Source: JAIVJZ01 sp035645695 (GTDB lineage: Bacteria > Acidobacteriota > Blastocatellia > Pyrinomonadales > Pyrinomonadaceae). From it: 64,000 bases of DNA. The notes beneath the pieces were generated by a model that was not told where the DNA came from, made no database searches, and worked only from the letters and a program-made list of their open reading frames with translations. Shown here in pieces: positions 16,836 to 26,586 of the stretch (the first letter of the stretch is position 1; each line of letters starts with the position of its first letter). Position numbers and translations under genes: made by a program. The stretch is taken from NCBI GenBank assembly GCA_035645695.1, contig DASQMC010000027.1:124001-188000 (forward strand), given 5' to 3'.

Positions 16836-17669
16836 ATGTCGTCCGACAACGCCAAAAAGATACCGCCTCTGCGCGCCGTGCCCGAGAAGGACGCCGCGGC
16901 GACGCCCGCGCTGCCCTTCGACGGCACGCCCGGCGCTTATGAAGACGCGGCGCAGTCCGAGGCTTCTCTCGCGGCGTGCCCCTACTGTTTCGGTGCGGGC
17001 ATGGAAGTGGTGCCGGGCAAGGGCGCGCGACGCTGCCGCTGCCGCGAACAGGGCGGCCGGACGAAGATGCTCGAAGGCGCGCGCATACCGCGCCGCTACG
17101 ACGCCTGCTCGCTCCACAATTATTTCCCCGCGCCCAATAACGGCACGCAACTCAAAGCTTTCAACTACGCCTTCCGTCTCGTGCGCGAATACCCGGCCGT
17201 GGATCGCGGGCTGTTATTCATGGGCACGGTCGGCGTCGGCAAGACGCACCTCTCGGTCGCCATCCTTCGCGGCCTGATGGAGAAGGGCGTGCCATGTCTC
17301 TTCTACGAATTCGGCTCGCTCCTGAAAGAGATTCAGGACTCCTACAACAAAATTTCGCACACCTCCGAACTGCGCCTGCTGGCTCCCGTCTATCAGGCCG
17401 AGGTGCTCGTGCTGGACGAACTCGGCGCGTCGAAACCGACCGATTGGGTGCGCGACACCATGATGCAGATCATCGGCACGCGCTACAACGACAAAAAACT
17501 CACCATCTTCACCACCAACTACCTCGACGCGCGCCGCGCCCCGACCGACGAGACGCTGGAAGACCGCGTCGGCGTTCGTCTGCGTAGCCGCCTCTTCGAG
17601 ATGTGCAAGACCGTCCACATCGAAGGCGAAGACTACCGTCGCCGCTACGATGCGCAGCAAAACTCATAG
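16836..17669 (+). CDS. DnaC/IstB-type AAA+ ATPase with zinc finger (helicase-loader-like)
   Basis: 277 residues from ATG 16836. Residues about 48-75 hold a zinc finger (CPYCFGAGMEVVPG with the following CRC). The AAA+ domain (about 85-260) has Walker A GTVGVGKTHLS, Walker B VLVLDELGASKPTDW, sensor 1 TIFTTNYLD and an arginine finger in DRVGVRLRSRLFEMCK. This is the layout of DnaC/DnaI loaders that place the replicative helicase on DNA; IstB transposition helpers share the domain, but no IstA transposase is present, so a loader or related remodelling role is more likely. Confidence 0.85.
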   Translation: MSSDNAKKIPPLRAVPEKDAAATPALPFDGTPGAYEDAAQSEASLAACPYCFGAGMEVVPGKGARRCRCREQGGRTKMLEGARIPRRYDACSLHNYFPAPNNGTQLKAFNYAFRLVREYPAVDRGLLFMGTVGVGKTHLSVAILRGLMEKGVPCLFYEFGSLLKEIQDSYNKISHTSELRLLAPVYQAEVLVLDELGASKPTDWVRDTMMQIIGTRYNDKKLTIFTTNYLDARRAPTDETLEDRVGVRLRSRLFEMCKTVHIEGEDYRRRYDAQQNS

Positions 17670-18027
17670 CGCGGCAAAACTCCCGGCGCGGCATCACCCT
17701 CAACGTTTTCTCCCGGCAATCAACGCCCGACTCTTCGCTCAATACCCCGCGCTCAACCCCTTGCATCTTCGTGCGGCAACCGTTGACGCTCTTCGGAGGC
17801 GCTTGTCGAGCGTGGTTTTTGAATGCGGTGTTCGATGCGACGGCCTGCGCGAAGTCGCGCCCGCCCGGCTTTACCCCTTCAAAGGATACGACTTTCGCGG
17901 TCGGTGTAGTCTTCGGCGAATGCGTGTGAGGACGAGGTTCGTGCTGCGAAGAGCCATTATGTATAATGACCCGATACATTTGATCGAAACAATCCAAATA
18001 TTAAGCTAACGCGCGACGGAATCCTAA
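17670..18027. other. Gap upstream of carB
   Basis: 358 bases. Overlapping ORFs of up to about 160 codons on both strands have no recognisable domain or convincing start, so I call none. It contains a carB promoter candidate close to its right end. Confidence 0.4.
17962..17967 (+). promoter_or_regulatory. -10 box upstream of carB
   Basis: A perfect TATAAT 60 bases before the carB ATG; the best -35 at 18-base spacing (TTCGTG, 17938-17943) is poor. Confidence 0.45.
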
Positions 18028-21000
18028 ATGCCCAAACGCACGGACATCCACAAAATCCTCGTCATCGGCTCAGGCCCGATAGTCATCGGGCAGGCCGCGG
18101 AGTTCGACTATTCGGGCACGCAGGCGTGCCGCGCGCTCAGGCAGGAGGGTTACGAGGTGGTGCTCGTCAACTCGAACCCGGCGACGATCATGACCGACCC
18201 CGATACGGCCGACCACACTTACATCGAACCGCTCACCCTCGCCTCCGTCACCGGGATCATACGCAAGGAGCGACCCGATGCGCTGCTGCCGACCGTCGGC
18301 GGGCAGACGGCGCTCAACCTCGCCGTCGCGCTCGCAGACGCGGGCGTGCTCGACGAGTTCGGAGTGGAAATGATCGGCGCGAAACGCGAGGCAGTGAAGA
18401 TCGCCGAGGATCGCCGATTGTTCAAAAAGGCGATGGACGAGGAAGGCTTGCCGATGCCGCGCGGCGGCTTCGCGCGCTCGTGGAGCGAGGCCGAACAACT
18501 CGTGGAGACGACCGGGTATCCGGCGATCATTCGCCCTAGTTTCACGCTCGGCGGGTGGGGCGGCGGCGTGGCGTTCAACCCCGAAGAATACGAGGAGATC
18601 GTCAGGCACGGGCTTTCGGCGTCGCCGATTCAGGAAGTCCTGATCGAAGAATCGATTCTCGGCTGGAAGGAATATGAACTCGAAGTCATGCGCGATCTGC
18701 ATGACAACGTGGTGATCATCTGCTCGATTGAAAACTTCGACCCGATGGGCGTTCACACGGGCGATTCGATCACGGTCGCGCCCGCGCAAACTCTGACGGA
18801 TGTCGAATATCAACGCCTGCGCGACATGTCGATTCAGGTGATTCGCAAGGTGGGCGTCGAGACGGGCGGCTCGAACATACAGTTCGCCGTCAACCCGGAG
18901 AACGGCGACGTGCGCATCATCGAAATGAACCCGCGCGTCTCCCGCTCCAGTGCGCTGGCGTCGAAGGCCACGGGGTTTCCCATCGCGAAGATCGCGGCGA
19001 AACTCGCCGTCGGCTACACGCTCGACGAGATTCCGAACGACATCACGAAGAAGACGCCCGCATCTTTCGAGCCGACGATTGATTATGTCGTGGCGAAGAT
19101 TCCGAAGTGGAACTTCGAGAAGTTTCGCGAGGCCGAAGACGTGCTCGGCACGCAGATGAAGTCGGTCGGCGAAGTGATGGCTATCGGGCGCACGTTCAAG
19201 GAAGCGCTTTTCAAGGGCTTGCGCTCGCTCGAAGCGACGAAGCCGCTGCGGCTCGCGGACGTGCCCCCGGACGAGCTACAGCGCAAACTCGCGCGCCCCA
19301 ATTCGCGACGCTTCTCCTACATCACCTACGCCTTGCAGCACGGCGTCTCCATCGAAGAGGTTCACCGCCTCTCGAAGATCGACCCGTGGTTTCTCGAACA
19401 ACTGCAAGACGTGATGTTGATACAGGAGCGCATCGAGGGGCGCACGCTCGAAGAGGTTTCTGCGGAAGCCCTGCGCGAAGCGAAGGAAGTGGGACTGTCG
19501 GATCGCCGCATCGCCTACCTGACGAAGCGCACGGAGGACGAGGTGCGAGCGCACCGGAAGAGTCTCGGCATTGTGCCTGTCTACAAGCGCGTCGATACGT
19601 GCGGCGCGGAGTTTGAATCCTTCACCCCTTACCTCTATTCGACCTACGAGGAAGAGGACGAATCCGCGACGACCGACCGCCGCAAGATCATGATCCTCGG
19701 ATCGGGGCCGAACCGCATCGGGCAGGGCATCGAGTTCGATTATTGTTGTTGCCACGCCGCCTTCGCGCTCTCGGAGGCGGGCTTCGAGACGATCATGGTC
19801 AACTGCAACCCCGAAACCGTCTCGACCGATTACGACACTTCCGACCGCCTCTACTTCGAGCCGCTCACGTTCGAGGACGTGATGAACATCGTCGACGTGG
19901 AACGCCCCGAAGGCGTCATCGTGCAGTTCGGCGGGCAGACGCCTTTGAATCTCGCCATGAGGCTCGGCGAGGCGGGCGCGCCCATCATCGGCACGTCGCC
20001 CGATTCGATTGACCTGGCCGAAGACCGCAAACGCTTCGGCAAGCTCCTGACCAGACTCGGCATCCCGCAGCCTGAGAATGGCACGGCCACCTCTCCGGCG
20101 GAGGCGATTGAACAGGCCGCGCGGATCGGTTATCCGGTGCTCGTGCGACCGTCGTATGTTTTGGGCGGGCGGGCGATGGCGATAGTTTATGACGAGCGTA
20201 GCCTTGACGAGTACATGCGCACGGCCGTGGACGCGTCGCCGCAGAAGCCAATCCTGATCGACAAGTTTCTGGAACGCGCGGCGGAATTTGACGTTGACGC
20301 GCTGGCCGACGCGGAGACGTGCGTCGTCGCGGGGATTCAGGAGCACATCGAGGAGGCCGGGATTCATTCGGGCGACTCGTCTTGCGTGCTGCCGCCCGTG
20401 CGCATCGCGCCCGAACACGTCGAGACGATGCGCCACTACACGCGCATGCTGGCCGAGGCTCTAAAAGTGCGCGGGCTTTTGAACATCCAGTTCGCGATCA
20501 AGGACGACCGCGTTTACGTGCTCGAAGTGAACCCGCGCGCATCGCGAACGGTGCCGTTCGTGTCGAAGGCGACGGGCGTGCCGCTGGCGCGCATCGCGGC
20601 GCTCGTGATGGCGGGGCGTCCGCTCGCGTCGTTCAACCTGCCGCCGGATTTGAGCGTGCGGCGTTTCTTCATCAAGTCGCCGGTCTTTCCGTTCGTCAAG
20701 TTCGCGGGCGTCGACCCGATACTCGGCCCCGAGATGCATTCGACGGGCGAGGTGATGGGCATCGGCGACACCTTCGGCGAGGCTTACGGCAAGGCGATGA
20801 TGGGCGCGGGGCTGGAACTGCCCTCATGTCAGGGCACGGCCTTCATCAGCGTCAACGACACGGACAAGGGACAGGCCGGAGTGCTCGCGCGCAAACTCGC
20901 ACGGCTCGGCTTTCGTCTCACCGCGACCGTGGGCACGGCGGCTCGGCTCAGCGAGGTGGGGCTGGAGGTGGAGGCGGTCTTCAAGGTCAACGAGGGACGG

Positions 21001-21243
21001 CCGAATATCGTGGACATGATCAAGCAGGGCGAGATCGCGCTCGTCATCAACACGCCCCTCGGGCGCGCTTCTCATTTCGACGAGCAGGCAATTCGCCGCG
21101 CCGCGCTGCAACACAACGTGCCGTGCGTGACGACGATGACCGGCGCGCAGGCTCTCGTCGAAGCTATCAGCGCGTGCGGCGACGGCACGCGGGTCGCGCC
21201 ACTCTCTTTGCAGGAGTTGCACGCGGTCGCCGCGGCCAAATAG
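18028..21243 (+). CDS. carB: Carbamoyl-phosphate synthase large subunit
   Basis: 1071 residues, the full length of the family. It contains two homologous ATP-grasp halves, the first starting KILVIGSGPIVIGQAAEFDYSG and the second KIMILGSGPNRIGQGIEFDYCC (about residue 556). The oligomerisation domain lies between them, and a C-terminal MGS-type allosteric domain begins at about 940 (FISVNDTDKGQ). The enzyme joins bicarbonate, ammonia and two ATP to carbamoyl phosphate for arginine and pyrimidine synthesis. The glutaminase subunit gene carA is not adjacent. The stop codon shares its last G with the first heptamer of the following repeat element. Confidence 0.98.
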   Translation: MPKRTDIHKILVIGSGPIVIGQAAEFDYSGTQACRALRQEGYEVVLVNSNPATIMTDPDTADHTYIEPLTLASVTGIIRKERPDALLPTVGGQTALNLAVALADAGVLDEFGVEMIGAKREAVKIAEDRRLFKKAMDEEGLPMPRGGFARSWSEAEQLVETTGYPAIIRPSFTLGGWGGGVAFNPEEYEEIVRHGLSASPIQEVLIEESILGWKEYELEVMRDLHDNVVIICSIENFDPMGVHTGDSITVAPAQTLTDVEYQRLRDMSIQVIRKVGVETGGSNIQFAVNPENGDVRIIEMNPRVSRSSALASKATGFPIAKIAAKLAVGYTLDEIPNDITKKTPASFEPTIDYVVAKIPKWNFEKFREAEDVLGTQMKSVGEVMAIGRTFKEALFKGLRSLEATKPLRLADVPPDELQRKLARPNSRRFSYITYALQHGVSIEEVHRLSKIDPWFLEQLQDVMLIQERIEGRTLEEVSAEALREAKEVGLSDRRIAYLTKRTEDEVRAHRKSLGIVPVYKRVDTCGAEFESFTPYLYSTYEEEDESATTDRRKIMILGSGPNRIGQGIEFDYCCCHAAFALSEAGFETIMVNCNPETVSTDYDTSDRLYFEPLTFEDVMNIVDVERPEGVIVQFGGQTPLNLAMRLGEAGAPIIGTSPDSIDLAEDRKRFGKLLTRLGIPQPENGTATSPAEAIEQAARIGYPVLVRPSYVLGGRAMAIVYDERSLDEYMRTAVDASPQKPILIDKFLERAAEFDVDALADAETCVVAGIQEHIEEAGIHSGDSSCVLPPVRIAPEHVETMRHYTRMLAEALKVRGLLNIQFAIKDDRVYVLEVNPRASRTVPFVSKATGVPLARIAALVMAGRPLASFNLPPDLSVRRFFIKSPVFPFVKFAGVDPILGPEMHSTGEVMGIGDTFGEAYGKAMMGAGLELPSCQGTAFISVNDTDKGQAGVLARKLARLGFRLTATVGTAARLSEVGLEVEAVFKVNEGRPNIVDMIKQGEIALVINTPLGRASHFDEQAIRRAALQHNVPCVTTMTGAQALVEAISACGDGTRVAPLSLQELHAVAAAK

Positions 21244-21375
21244 TTTCAAGTTTCAAGTTTCAGGTTTCAGGACTGACACAGTTTCAAGTTTCGGGTTTCA
21301 CGTTTCAACTCTGGATGTCGCTCGTTCTTCAACTTGAAACCTGAAACCTGAAACTTGAAACCATCTATCTTGAAA
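21243..21375. repeat. Heptamer inverted-repeat element, GTTTCAA/GTTTCAG family
   Basis: Left arm 21243-21309: eight GTTTCAN units broken by 10 unrelated bases at 21271-21280. Right arm 21331-21375: four complementary units, then a 15-bp direct duplication (CTTGAAACCATCTAT at about 21354-21368 and again immediately after). It overlaps the carB stop codon by one base. Confidence 0.9.
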
Positions 21376-21399
21376 CCATCTATTCGGAGGTGAGCAGGA

Positions 21400-21840
21400 G
21401 TGGAGATCAATTCCCAGAAGGGCATCAAGCAGATTCTCAACGAATGCAAGACGATTGCCGTGGTCGGGCTGTCGTCGAACACCTGGCGCGCGTCGAACAG
21501 CGTCTCGGCGTACATGCAAAGCAAGGGTTACCGGATCATCCCGGTCAACCCGAACGAGACCGGCGTGCTTGACGAGAAAGCCTACGCGTCGCTTGCGGAA
21601 GTGCCGGAGAAGTTTGATCTCGTCAACGTGTTCAGGCGATCCGAAGAGGCGGGCGCGGTGGTGGACGAAGCCATCCGCGTGGGTGCGAAAGCCGTCTGGC
21701 TGCAAGAGGGCGTCGTGGACACGGCGGCGGCCAAACGCGCTCTCGAAGCCGGGCTGCTTGTCGTCATGGATCGCTGCATCCTGAAGGAGCATGCGCGCAT
21801 GCAGCGCGCGATGCGGAGCGTCGAGTCGGATGATGAATGA
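21400..21840 (+). CDS. CoA-binding (YccU-type) protein
   Basis: 146 residues from GTG 21400, chosen for the GGAGGTGA ribosome site 7 bases upstream. The Rossmann-like CoA-binding domain is clear: TIAVVGLSSNTWRASNSVSAYMQSKGYRIIPVNPNE, then VPEKFDLVNVFRRSEEAGAVVDEAI and KAVWLQEGVVD. The family binds CoA in the succinyl-CoA synthetase fold without the catalytic part; its role is unknown. The last residues (SDDE) and the stop codon are formed by the beginning of the next heptamer element. Confidence 0.9.
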   Translation: MEINSQKGIKQILNECKTIAVVGLSSNTWRASNSVSAYMQSKGYRIIPVNPNETGVLDEKAYASLAEVPEKFDLVNVFRRSEEAGAVVDEAIRVGAKAVWLQEGVVDTAAAKRALEAGLLVVMDRCILKEHARMQRAMRSVESDDE

Positions 21841-21940
21841 TGAACGCGGAACGGCGAACGATGAAGTGTAGGCGGTCGCTTTTAGTTACAGCGAACGATG
21901 AAGTGGAGTGGTCGCTGTTCGTTCATCGTTCGTCGTTCTC
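21829..21940. repeat. Heptamer inverted-repeat element, GATGAAC/GCGGAAC family, partly duplicated
   Basis: Left arm 21832-21866 has five units. A second copy of GCGAACGATGAAGTG and the following GGTCGCT segment sits at about 21891-21916, then the right arm 21917-21940. It looks like an element with an internal tandem duplication. The ribosome site of the next gene follows at once. Confidence 0.85.
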
Positions 21941-21954
21941 GCCGGAGGCGACTT

Positions 21955-22458
21955 GTGGTTGAACAAATTCGAGCGGTCGTCATTACGTCGAGCGACGCGT
22001 GCGCGCGGGGCGAGCGGGTGGACGAGTCGGGCGCGGCGCTGTTGGAGTTGCTCGTCGAGATAGGCGCGGAGATCGTGGCGACGGAGGTGCTGGCGGACGA
22101 CCTCGAACCGCTCAGGGATAAATTGCGCGTTTACGCCGAACGCCCGGATGTGAATTTGATCGTGACGACGGGCGGGACAGGGTTCAGCCCGCGCGACAAC
22201 ACGCCGGAGGCGACGCGCGCCGTCATCGAACGCGACGCGCCGGGACTCGCCGAGGCGATGCGCGCGGAGACTTTGCGACAGACGCCGACCGCAATGATCT
22301 CGCGCGGCGTGTGCGGCATCCGCGCGGGCACGCTGATCATAAATATGCCGGGTGCGCCGAAGGCCGTGCGCGAGTGTTTCGCCGTGATTCGCCCGGTGCT
22401 CGGACACGCCATCACGTTGCTGGCCGGGCGTTCGCACGAGGAGGCGAAAGAAGCATAA
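21955..22458 (+). CDS. mog: MogA/MoaB-family molybdopterin adenylyltransferase-like protein
   Basis: 167 residues from GTG 21955 with GGAGG at 21944-21948; the frame stays open upstream through the repeat element, but that part is not coding. Family motifs: VVITSSDACARGERVDESG at the start, the nucleotide-binding loop VTTGGTGFSPRDNTPEAT, and LIINMPGAPKAVRECF. MogA activates molybdopterin with ATP before molybdenum insertion; MoaB is a close relative. No other molybdenum-cofactor gene is nearby. It ends at the convergent heptamer element shared with the delta-60 gene. Confidence 0.88.
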   Translation: MVEQIRAVVITSSDACARGERVDESGAALLELLVEIGAEIVATEVLADDLEPLRDKLRVYAERPDVNLIVTTGGTGFSPRDNTPEATRAVIERDAPGLAEAMRAETLRQTPTAMISRGVCGIRAGTLIINMPGAPKAVRECFAVIRPVLGHAITLLAGRSHEEAKEA

Positions 22459-22583
22459 GACAACGGGGAAAGGGTAAAGGGGAAGGGGCAAAGGTTGAAC
22501 GCAAGAGCGGGGCGCAGCATTGAACGACTGCGCCCCGCTTCCTGTTTTTACCCTTTACCCTTTACCCCTTCCCCGTTGTCTTA
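22456..22583. repeat. Heptamer inverted-repeat element, GGGGAAA/GGGTAAA family, with nested GC hairpin
   Basis: Left arm 22456-22494, right arm 22547-22583. Inside the loop is a second 12-bp GC hairpin (22506-22517 with 22528-22539). The outer arm includes the stop codon of the MogA-like gene. It lies between convergent genes and probably terminates both. Confidence 0.9.
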
Positions 22584-22590
22584 AAAACCG

Positions 22591-25500
22591 TCAGGGCTGC
22601 GGACGACCGGGATCGCCGAAGCGTTTGCGGTACTCGACGGAGTTGACGAAGCCCCTGACCATCGTGCGGTAGTCGCCCGGATGAGCGTTGAGGTAGGTGA
22701 GCCACGCGTTGAAGCCGGCCGGTTCGGGGTCGCGGCGCAGGTAGCCGAAGTACTGCATCAGCACGAAGGCGTTGTTGTACATCCGGGTTTCGACATCGTT
22801 GCTCTCCACCACTTCGCGCAGAACTTGCGCGCGGGTCTTCACCATACCGTCGAGGTCGGCGACGAGTTGCGCCTTGTTCGAGATCGGCACGCCCGCCGTC
22901 TGTTCGAGTTTATCCACGTAAGCCTGATCGGAGAGGCCGCCGTAGATGCTGCGGAAATCGGCGCGCTCGACCCACTCGTCCGTGAAGGCGTTGCGGTTGG
23001 CGAACACTTCCTCGGCCGTCTGTCCCGTGACGCGTTGCGAGTCGCGCGTGAAATCACGGTAGCCGGGATTCCGGCCGAGCGAGACGCGGTAGAAGCGGAT
23101 GACGAAGCTGCCCTTGAGCATGAACTCCACCGAGCGGAAGAAGTGCGACGAGACTTCGATGCGGTCGCAGGAGGAGGGGGCGAAGGGGTCGGTGGACGCA
23201 CAGGTGTCGAGCAAGTTGATCCAGCTTGCGACGCCCGACGGCTCGCCCTCGCGGTTGAGAAAGTCGACGTAATGCATCCTGACGAAGAAGGTCGTGTTGT
23301 CAATCGGGTTGGGCGCGTTCTCGACGGCGTCGTTGTCCGCGACGATCACGTTCATGCTCTTGATCCTGCCGAGCCTGGCGCCGCTCGACGGATTGCTCAA
23401 AACGATTGGGATCGTTTCGCCCGCGCCTTCGTCGTAAGCGTCGTCGGTGATGAAGACGGAGAAGGACTTGCTCGTCTCTCCGGCCGCGAAGCGAAGCGTG
23501 CCGAGAGTCGTGGTGTAGTCGCAACGTTCGAATGCCCTGTAACCTGTTCGGTCGCAGCCGATGGAGGGGGGGGCGTCGGGTTCGGTGGCGTAATCGACGG
23601 AGACGGGCACGGCCGGGTTGCCGGAACGCACGACGTTGATGAGCACGCTGCCCACGCCCTCGTTCGTCAAGTGTGCGCTCGTGTAGAACTCCACCGACGG
23701 CGGCGGGGGTGGCGTCGGGGAGGGCGTGGGCGTCGGTGTCGGGGTAGCCGTGCCGGGCGGGAACGCGCCGATGTAGCGCGCGAGGGCGAAATCGCGGCTG
23801 CCGGCCGTGTCGGCATATCCGCCCGCCACGATCTTGCCGTCGGCCTGAATAACGACGGCGTAGGCTTGGGTGTCAACGCCGAAGAAGTCGGTCGTGACTA
23901 TACCGCCCGTGCCGAAGTGAGAGTCGGGCGAGCCGTTGCTTTCGTACCGCGCGAGGGCGAAGACAACGACGGGGACAGGGGCAGCGCCGTGGGTGGCGGG
24001 CTTCGCCTGACCGGCCGACATCGCTGCCCGCGACGAATAGCCCCCAAAATTCCCGGCCTCGCGGGTCGGATCATAGTCCTCGTAGTCGGTGCGAAGGGTA
24101 GACGCATCGACGCCCGCCGTCGTCCCCAAGGAGGGAGCGGCGTGCAGCCCGGCCGCGACAATACGGCCGTCGGCTTGCAGGGCGATGTCATTCGCCGTGT
24201 CAAAGCCTCCGAAGTCTGTCGTGACCTTGCCGCCCGTGCCGAAGGTGGAGTCGAGCGCACCCGTAGTGTTATAGCGCGCGAGCGCGAAGTCCCTGTTATT
24301 GTCGGCAGCATTGGTAGCCCCTCCCCCGGCGACGATCTTTCCGTCGGGTTGAAGCACGATGCTCCCGATAGTGTCCCGACCCCTGGCGAAGTCGGTCGTG
24401 ACTTTGCCGCCCGTGCCGAAGTTGGAGTCGAGCGAGCCGTCCGGGTTGTAGCGCGCGAGCGCGAAGTCTTCACCCGCGAAGCCCGCGGCGACGATACGGC
24501 CGTCCGGCTGAATCAAGACCTCGTTCGCTTCCTCATTCTGTTGGCCGAAGTCGGTCGAGACTTTGCCGCCCGCGCCGAACATGTCGCCGGGCGTCGTATC
24601 GCCCGTCGCGCCGCTGTCGAGCGAGCCGTCGGGGTTGAGGCGCGCGAGTTTGAACTCGAAAAGGTTCGAGCCGGCGAGGACGATCCTGCCGTCCGTCTGC
24701 AAGGCCACGTCGAGCGCGTGGTCGGCTCCCGAGCCGAAATCCACCGCGACCTTGCCGCCCGTGCCGAAAGTCACGTCGAGCGTGCCGTTCGTGTTGTAAC
24801 GCGCAACGCCGAAATTGCCATTGGTCGGGGTGCCGCGAGAGTATTTCGCTATGGTCAGCCCGGCCACGACGATCTTGCCGTCCGGCTGCAACACGATGGC
24901 GTTCGCTGAATCGTCGCTGTTGCCGCTGAAATCGGTCGAGACCAGCCCGCCGGAGCCGAACGAGGTGTCGAGCGAGCCGTCGGGGTTATAGCGGGCGAGG
25001 AGGAAGTTGAAATCCTGCGTCCCGATGAGGGTATAACGGGGCTGCATGCGCCCGACCGCGACGATCTTACCGTCCGGTTGCACGATCATGTCGGTGATGG
25101 TTTCTTCGTCGAGGGGGAAGTCTGTGATCGCTTTGCCGTCGCCGTCGAAGGTGGTGTCGGGCGTGCCCGTAGTGTTGTAGCGGACGACGCCGAAGTCGAG
25201 TTGCCCGCCGCTGTTTTCGCCGCCCGCGACGACGATGCGCCCGTCCGTGTAGAGGGCGACGCCCCGCCCGCCGAGGCTTAAAGGCCCGCCGTAAATGGGG
25301 TTGTAGCGTCCGCCGGAAACGTCGGTCAAAACTTTACCGTCGCCGTCGAAACTCGTATCGAGCGCGCCCGTAGTGTTATAGCGCGCGAGCGCGAAGAAGG
25401 TGCCGCTGGCAAAACTGCCCGCCCCGCCCGCCGCGATGATCCGTCCGTCCGGCTGGATCAAGACATCCCGCGCGCCGTCAACGAGGCCGAAGTCTGTGAG

Positions 25501-26586
25501 GACTTTGCCGTCGCCGTCAAAGGTGCTGTCGAGCGAGCCGTCTGTGTTGTAGCGCGCGAGCGCGAAGTTACCGTCGTCCACCAGAGAAGTGGCGACCTCT
25601 CCGGCCACGACGATCCGCCCGTCCGTTTGGATGGCGACCGCGTTGGCCTGTTCAAAAGACTCGCCGAAGTCTGTGAGGACTTGCCCGTCCGTGTCAAAGG
25701 TGGTGTCGGGGCTGCCGTTCGAGTTGACGCGGGCGACGGCGAAAGCCGAGTTGCCTTTGCCGACCACGACGATCCTCCCGTCGGCCTGCACGGCGACGCC
25801 GTTAGCCTCTTCGTTGGTGTTGCCCGCGATGTCTATCTTGGCTCTGCCGTCCCCGTCAAAGCTCGTATCGAGCGAGCCGTTCGGGTTGTAGCGCGCGAGG
25901 GCGAAGAAGACCTGAAAAGAAGACGTTCTGTCGTGCAGTCTGCCCACCGCGACGAGTTTGCCGTCGGGTTGAAGCACGAGTCCTTTGGCGAAGGCGCTCC
26001 CGCCCGGAAAAGATGTGATGACCAGTCCGTCGCCGTCGAAACTCGTGTCGAGCGAGCCGTTCGTGTTATAGCGTGCGAGCGCGAAGCCGGTGGAGAAGTC
26101 CTGAGTAGAATCGGTGGCCTCTCCGGCCGCGACGATCTTGCCGTCGGGCTGGATGACGAGTGCGAAGGCGAAGCCGCCCTGATCGAGGGGGAAGTCCGTG
26201 TGGACGCGCCCGCCTACGCCGAAAGTCTGATCAAGCGAGCCGTCCGTGTTGTAGCGCGCGAGGGCGAAGTCCGTGCCGGACGAACCGGCCACGACGACTT
26301 TGCCGTCCGCCTGCACGGCCACGTCCTGGGCGTTGTCGCGGCCGTTCGGAAACGGCGTGACGACCTTGCCGTCGGTGTCGAACGTCGGGTCGAGCGCGCC
26401 CGGCGACGTACCTTGCGCGGTGGCGACGAGGTTTCGCGTGACCGTCAGGGTCAACAGGAGCACGGGCAGCGCCACAAGCGCGATCTTGATGAGAGCACGC
26501 CGCAACGCGCGATTCCGCGCGCGCCTGTAGGACGGCAGGGCGAGACACGCCGGGCGAGACGGGCGAGTAGGGGTCGAGAATATCAT
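22591..26586 (-). CDS. Delta-60-repeat surface protein with Calx-beta and DUF4214 domains
   Basis: 1331 residues from the ATG at 26586. A long basic N-region and hydrophobic stretch (about 30-56) form an export signal. Then come 14 delta-60 repeats of about 55-75 residues, pattern G.LD.TF...GKV.TDF followed by QPDGKIV.AG and FALARYN, which should form a propeller-like beta array. A Pro/Thr linker leads to a Calx-beta domain (VEFYTSAHLTNEG, about 1000-1110). The C-terminal 200 residues are DUF4214 (FVRMHYVDFLNREGEPSGVASWI; YFGYLRRDPEPAGFNAWL). It is likely extracellular or cell-surface; ligand unknown. The repeats also make the DNA internally repetitive. Confidence 0.9.
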   Translation of the reverse strand: MIFSTPTRPSRPACLALPSYRRARNRALRRALIKIALVALPVLLLTLTVTRNLVATAQGTSPGALDPTFDTDGKVVTPFPNGRDNAQDVAVQADGKVVVAGSSGTDFALARYNTDGSLDQTFGVGGRVHTDFPLDQGGFAFALVIQPDGKIVAAGEATDSTQDFSTGFALARYNTNGSLDTSFDGDGLVITSFPGGSAFAKGLVLQPDGKLVAVGRLHDRTSSFQVFFALARYNPNGSLDTSFDGDGRAKIDIAGNTNEEANGVAVQADGRIVVVGKGNSAFAVARVNSNGSPDTTFDTDGQVLTDFGESFEQANAVAIQTDGRIVVAGEVATSLVDDGNFALARYNTDGSLDSTFDGDGKVLTDFGLVDGARDVLIQPDGRIIAAGGAGSFASGTFFALARYNTTGALDTSFDGDGKVLTDVSGGRYNPIYGGPLSLGGRGVALYTDGRIVVAGGENSGGQLDFGVVRYNTTGTPDTTFDGDGKAITDFPLDEETITDMIVQPDGKIVAVGRMQPRYTLIGTQDFNFLLARYNPDGSLDTSFGSGGLVSTDFSGNSDDSANAIVLQPDGKIVVAGLTIAKYSRGTPTNGNFGVARYNTNGTLDVTFGTGGKVAVDFGSGADHALDVALQTDGRIVLAGSNLFEFKLARLNPDGSLDSGATGDTTPGDMFGAGGKVSTDFGQQNEEANEVLIQPDGRIVAAGFAGEDFALARYNPDGSLDSNFGTGGKVTTDFARGRDTIGSIVLQPDGKIVAGGGATNAADNNRDFALARYNTTGALDSTFGTGGKVTTDFGGFDTANDIALQADGRIVAAGLHAAPSLGTTAGVDASTLRTDYEDYDPTREAGNFGGYSSRAAMSAGQAKPATHGAAPVPVVVFALARYESNGSPDSHFGTGGIVTTDFFGVDTQAYAVVIQADGKIVAGGYADTAGSRDFALARYIGAFPPGTATPTPTPTPSPTPPPPPSVEFYTSAHLTNEGVGSVLINVVRSGNPAVPVSVDYATEPDAPPSIGCDRTGYRAFERCDYTTTLGTLRFAAGETSKSFSVFITDDAYDEGAGETIPIVLSNPSSGARLGRIKSMNVIVADNDAVENAPNPIDNTTFFVRMHYVDFLNREGEPSGVASWINLLDTCASTDPFAPSSCDRIEVSSHFFRSVEFMLKGSFVIRFYRVSLGRNPGYRDFTRDSQRVTGQTAEEVFANRNAFTDEWVERADFRSIYGGLSDQAYVDKLEQTAGVPISNKAQLVADLDGMVKTRAQVLREVVESNDVETRMYNNAFVLMQYFGYLRRDPEPAGFNAWLTYLNAHPGDYRTMVRGFVNSVEYRKRFGDPGRPQP

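Noticed and set aside
16836..17669. IstB transposition helper
   Set aside because: No IstA partner or terminal repeats nearby, and an N-terminal zinc finger suggests a helicase-loader-type protein.
17650..18009. 119-codon ORF upstream of carB
   Set aside because: No domain, no ribosome site, heavy overlap with other-frame ORFs and with the carB promoter.
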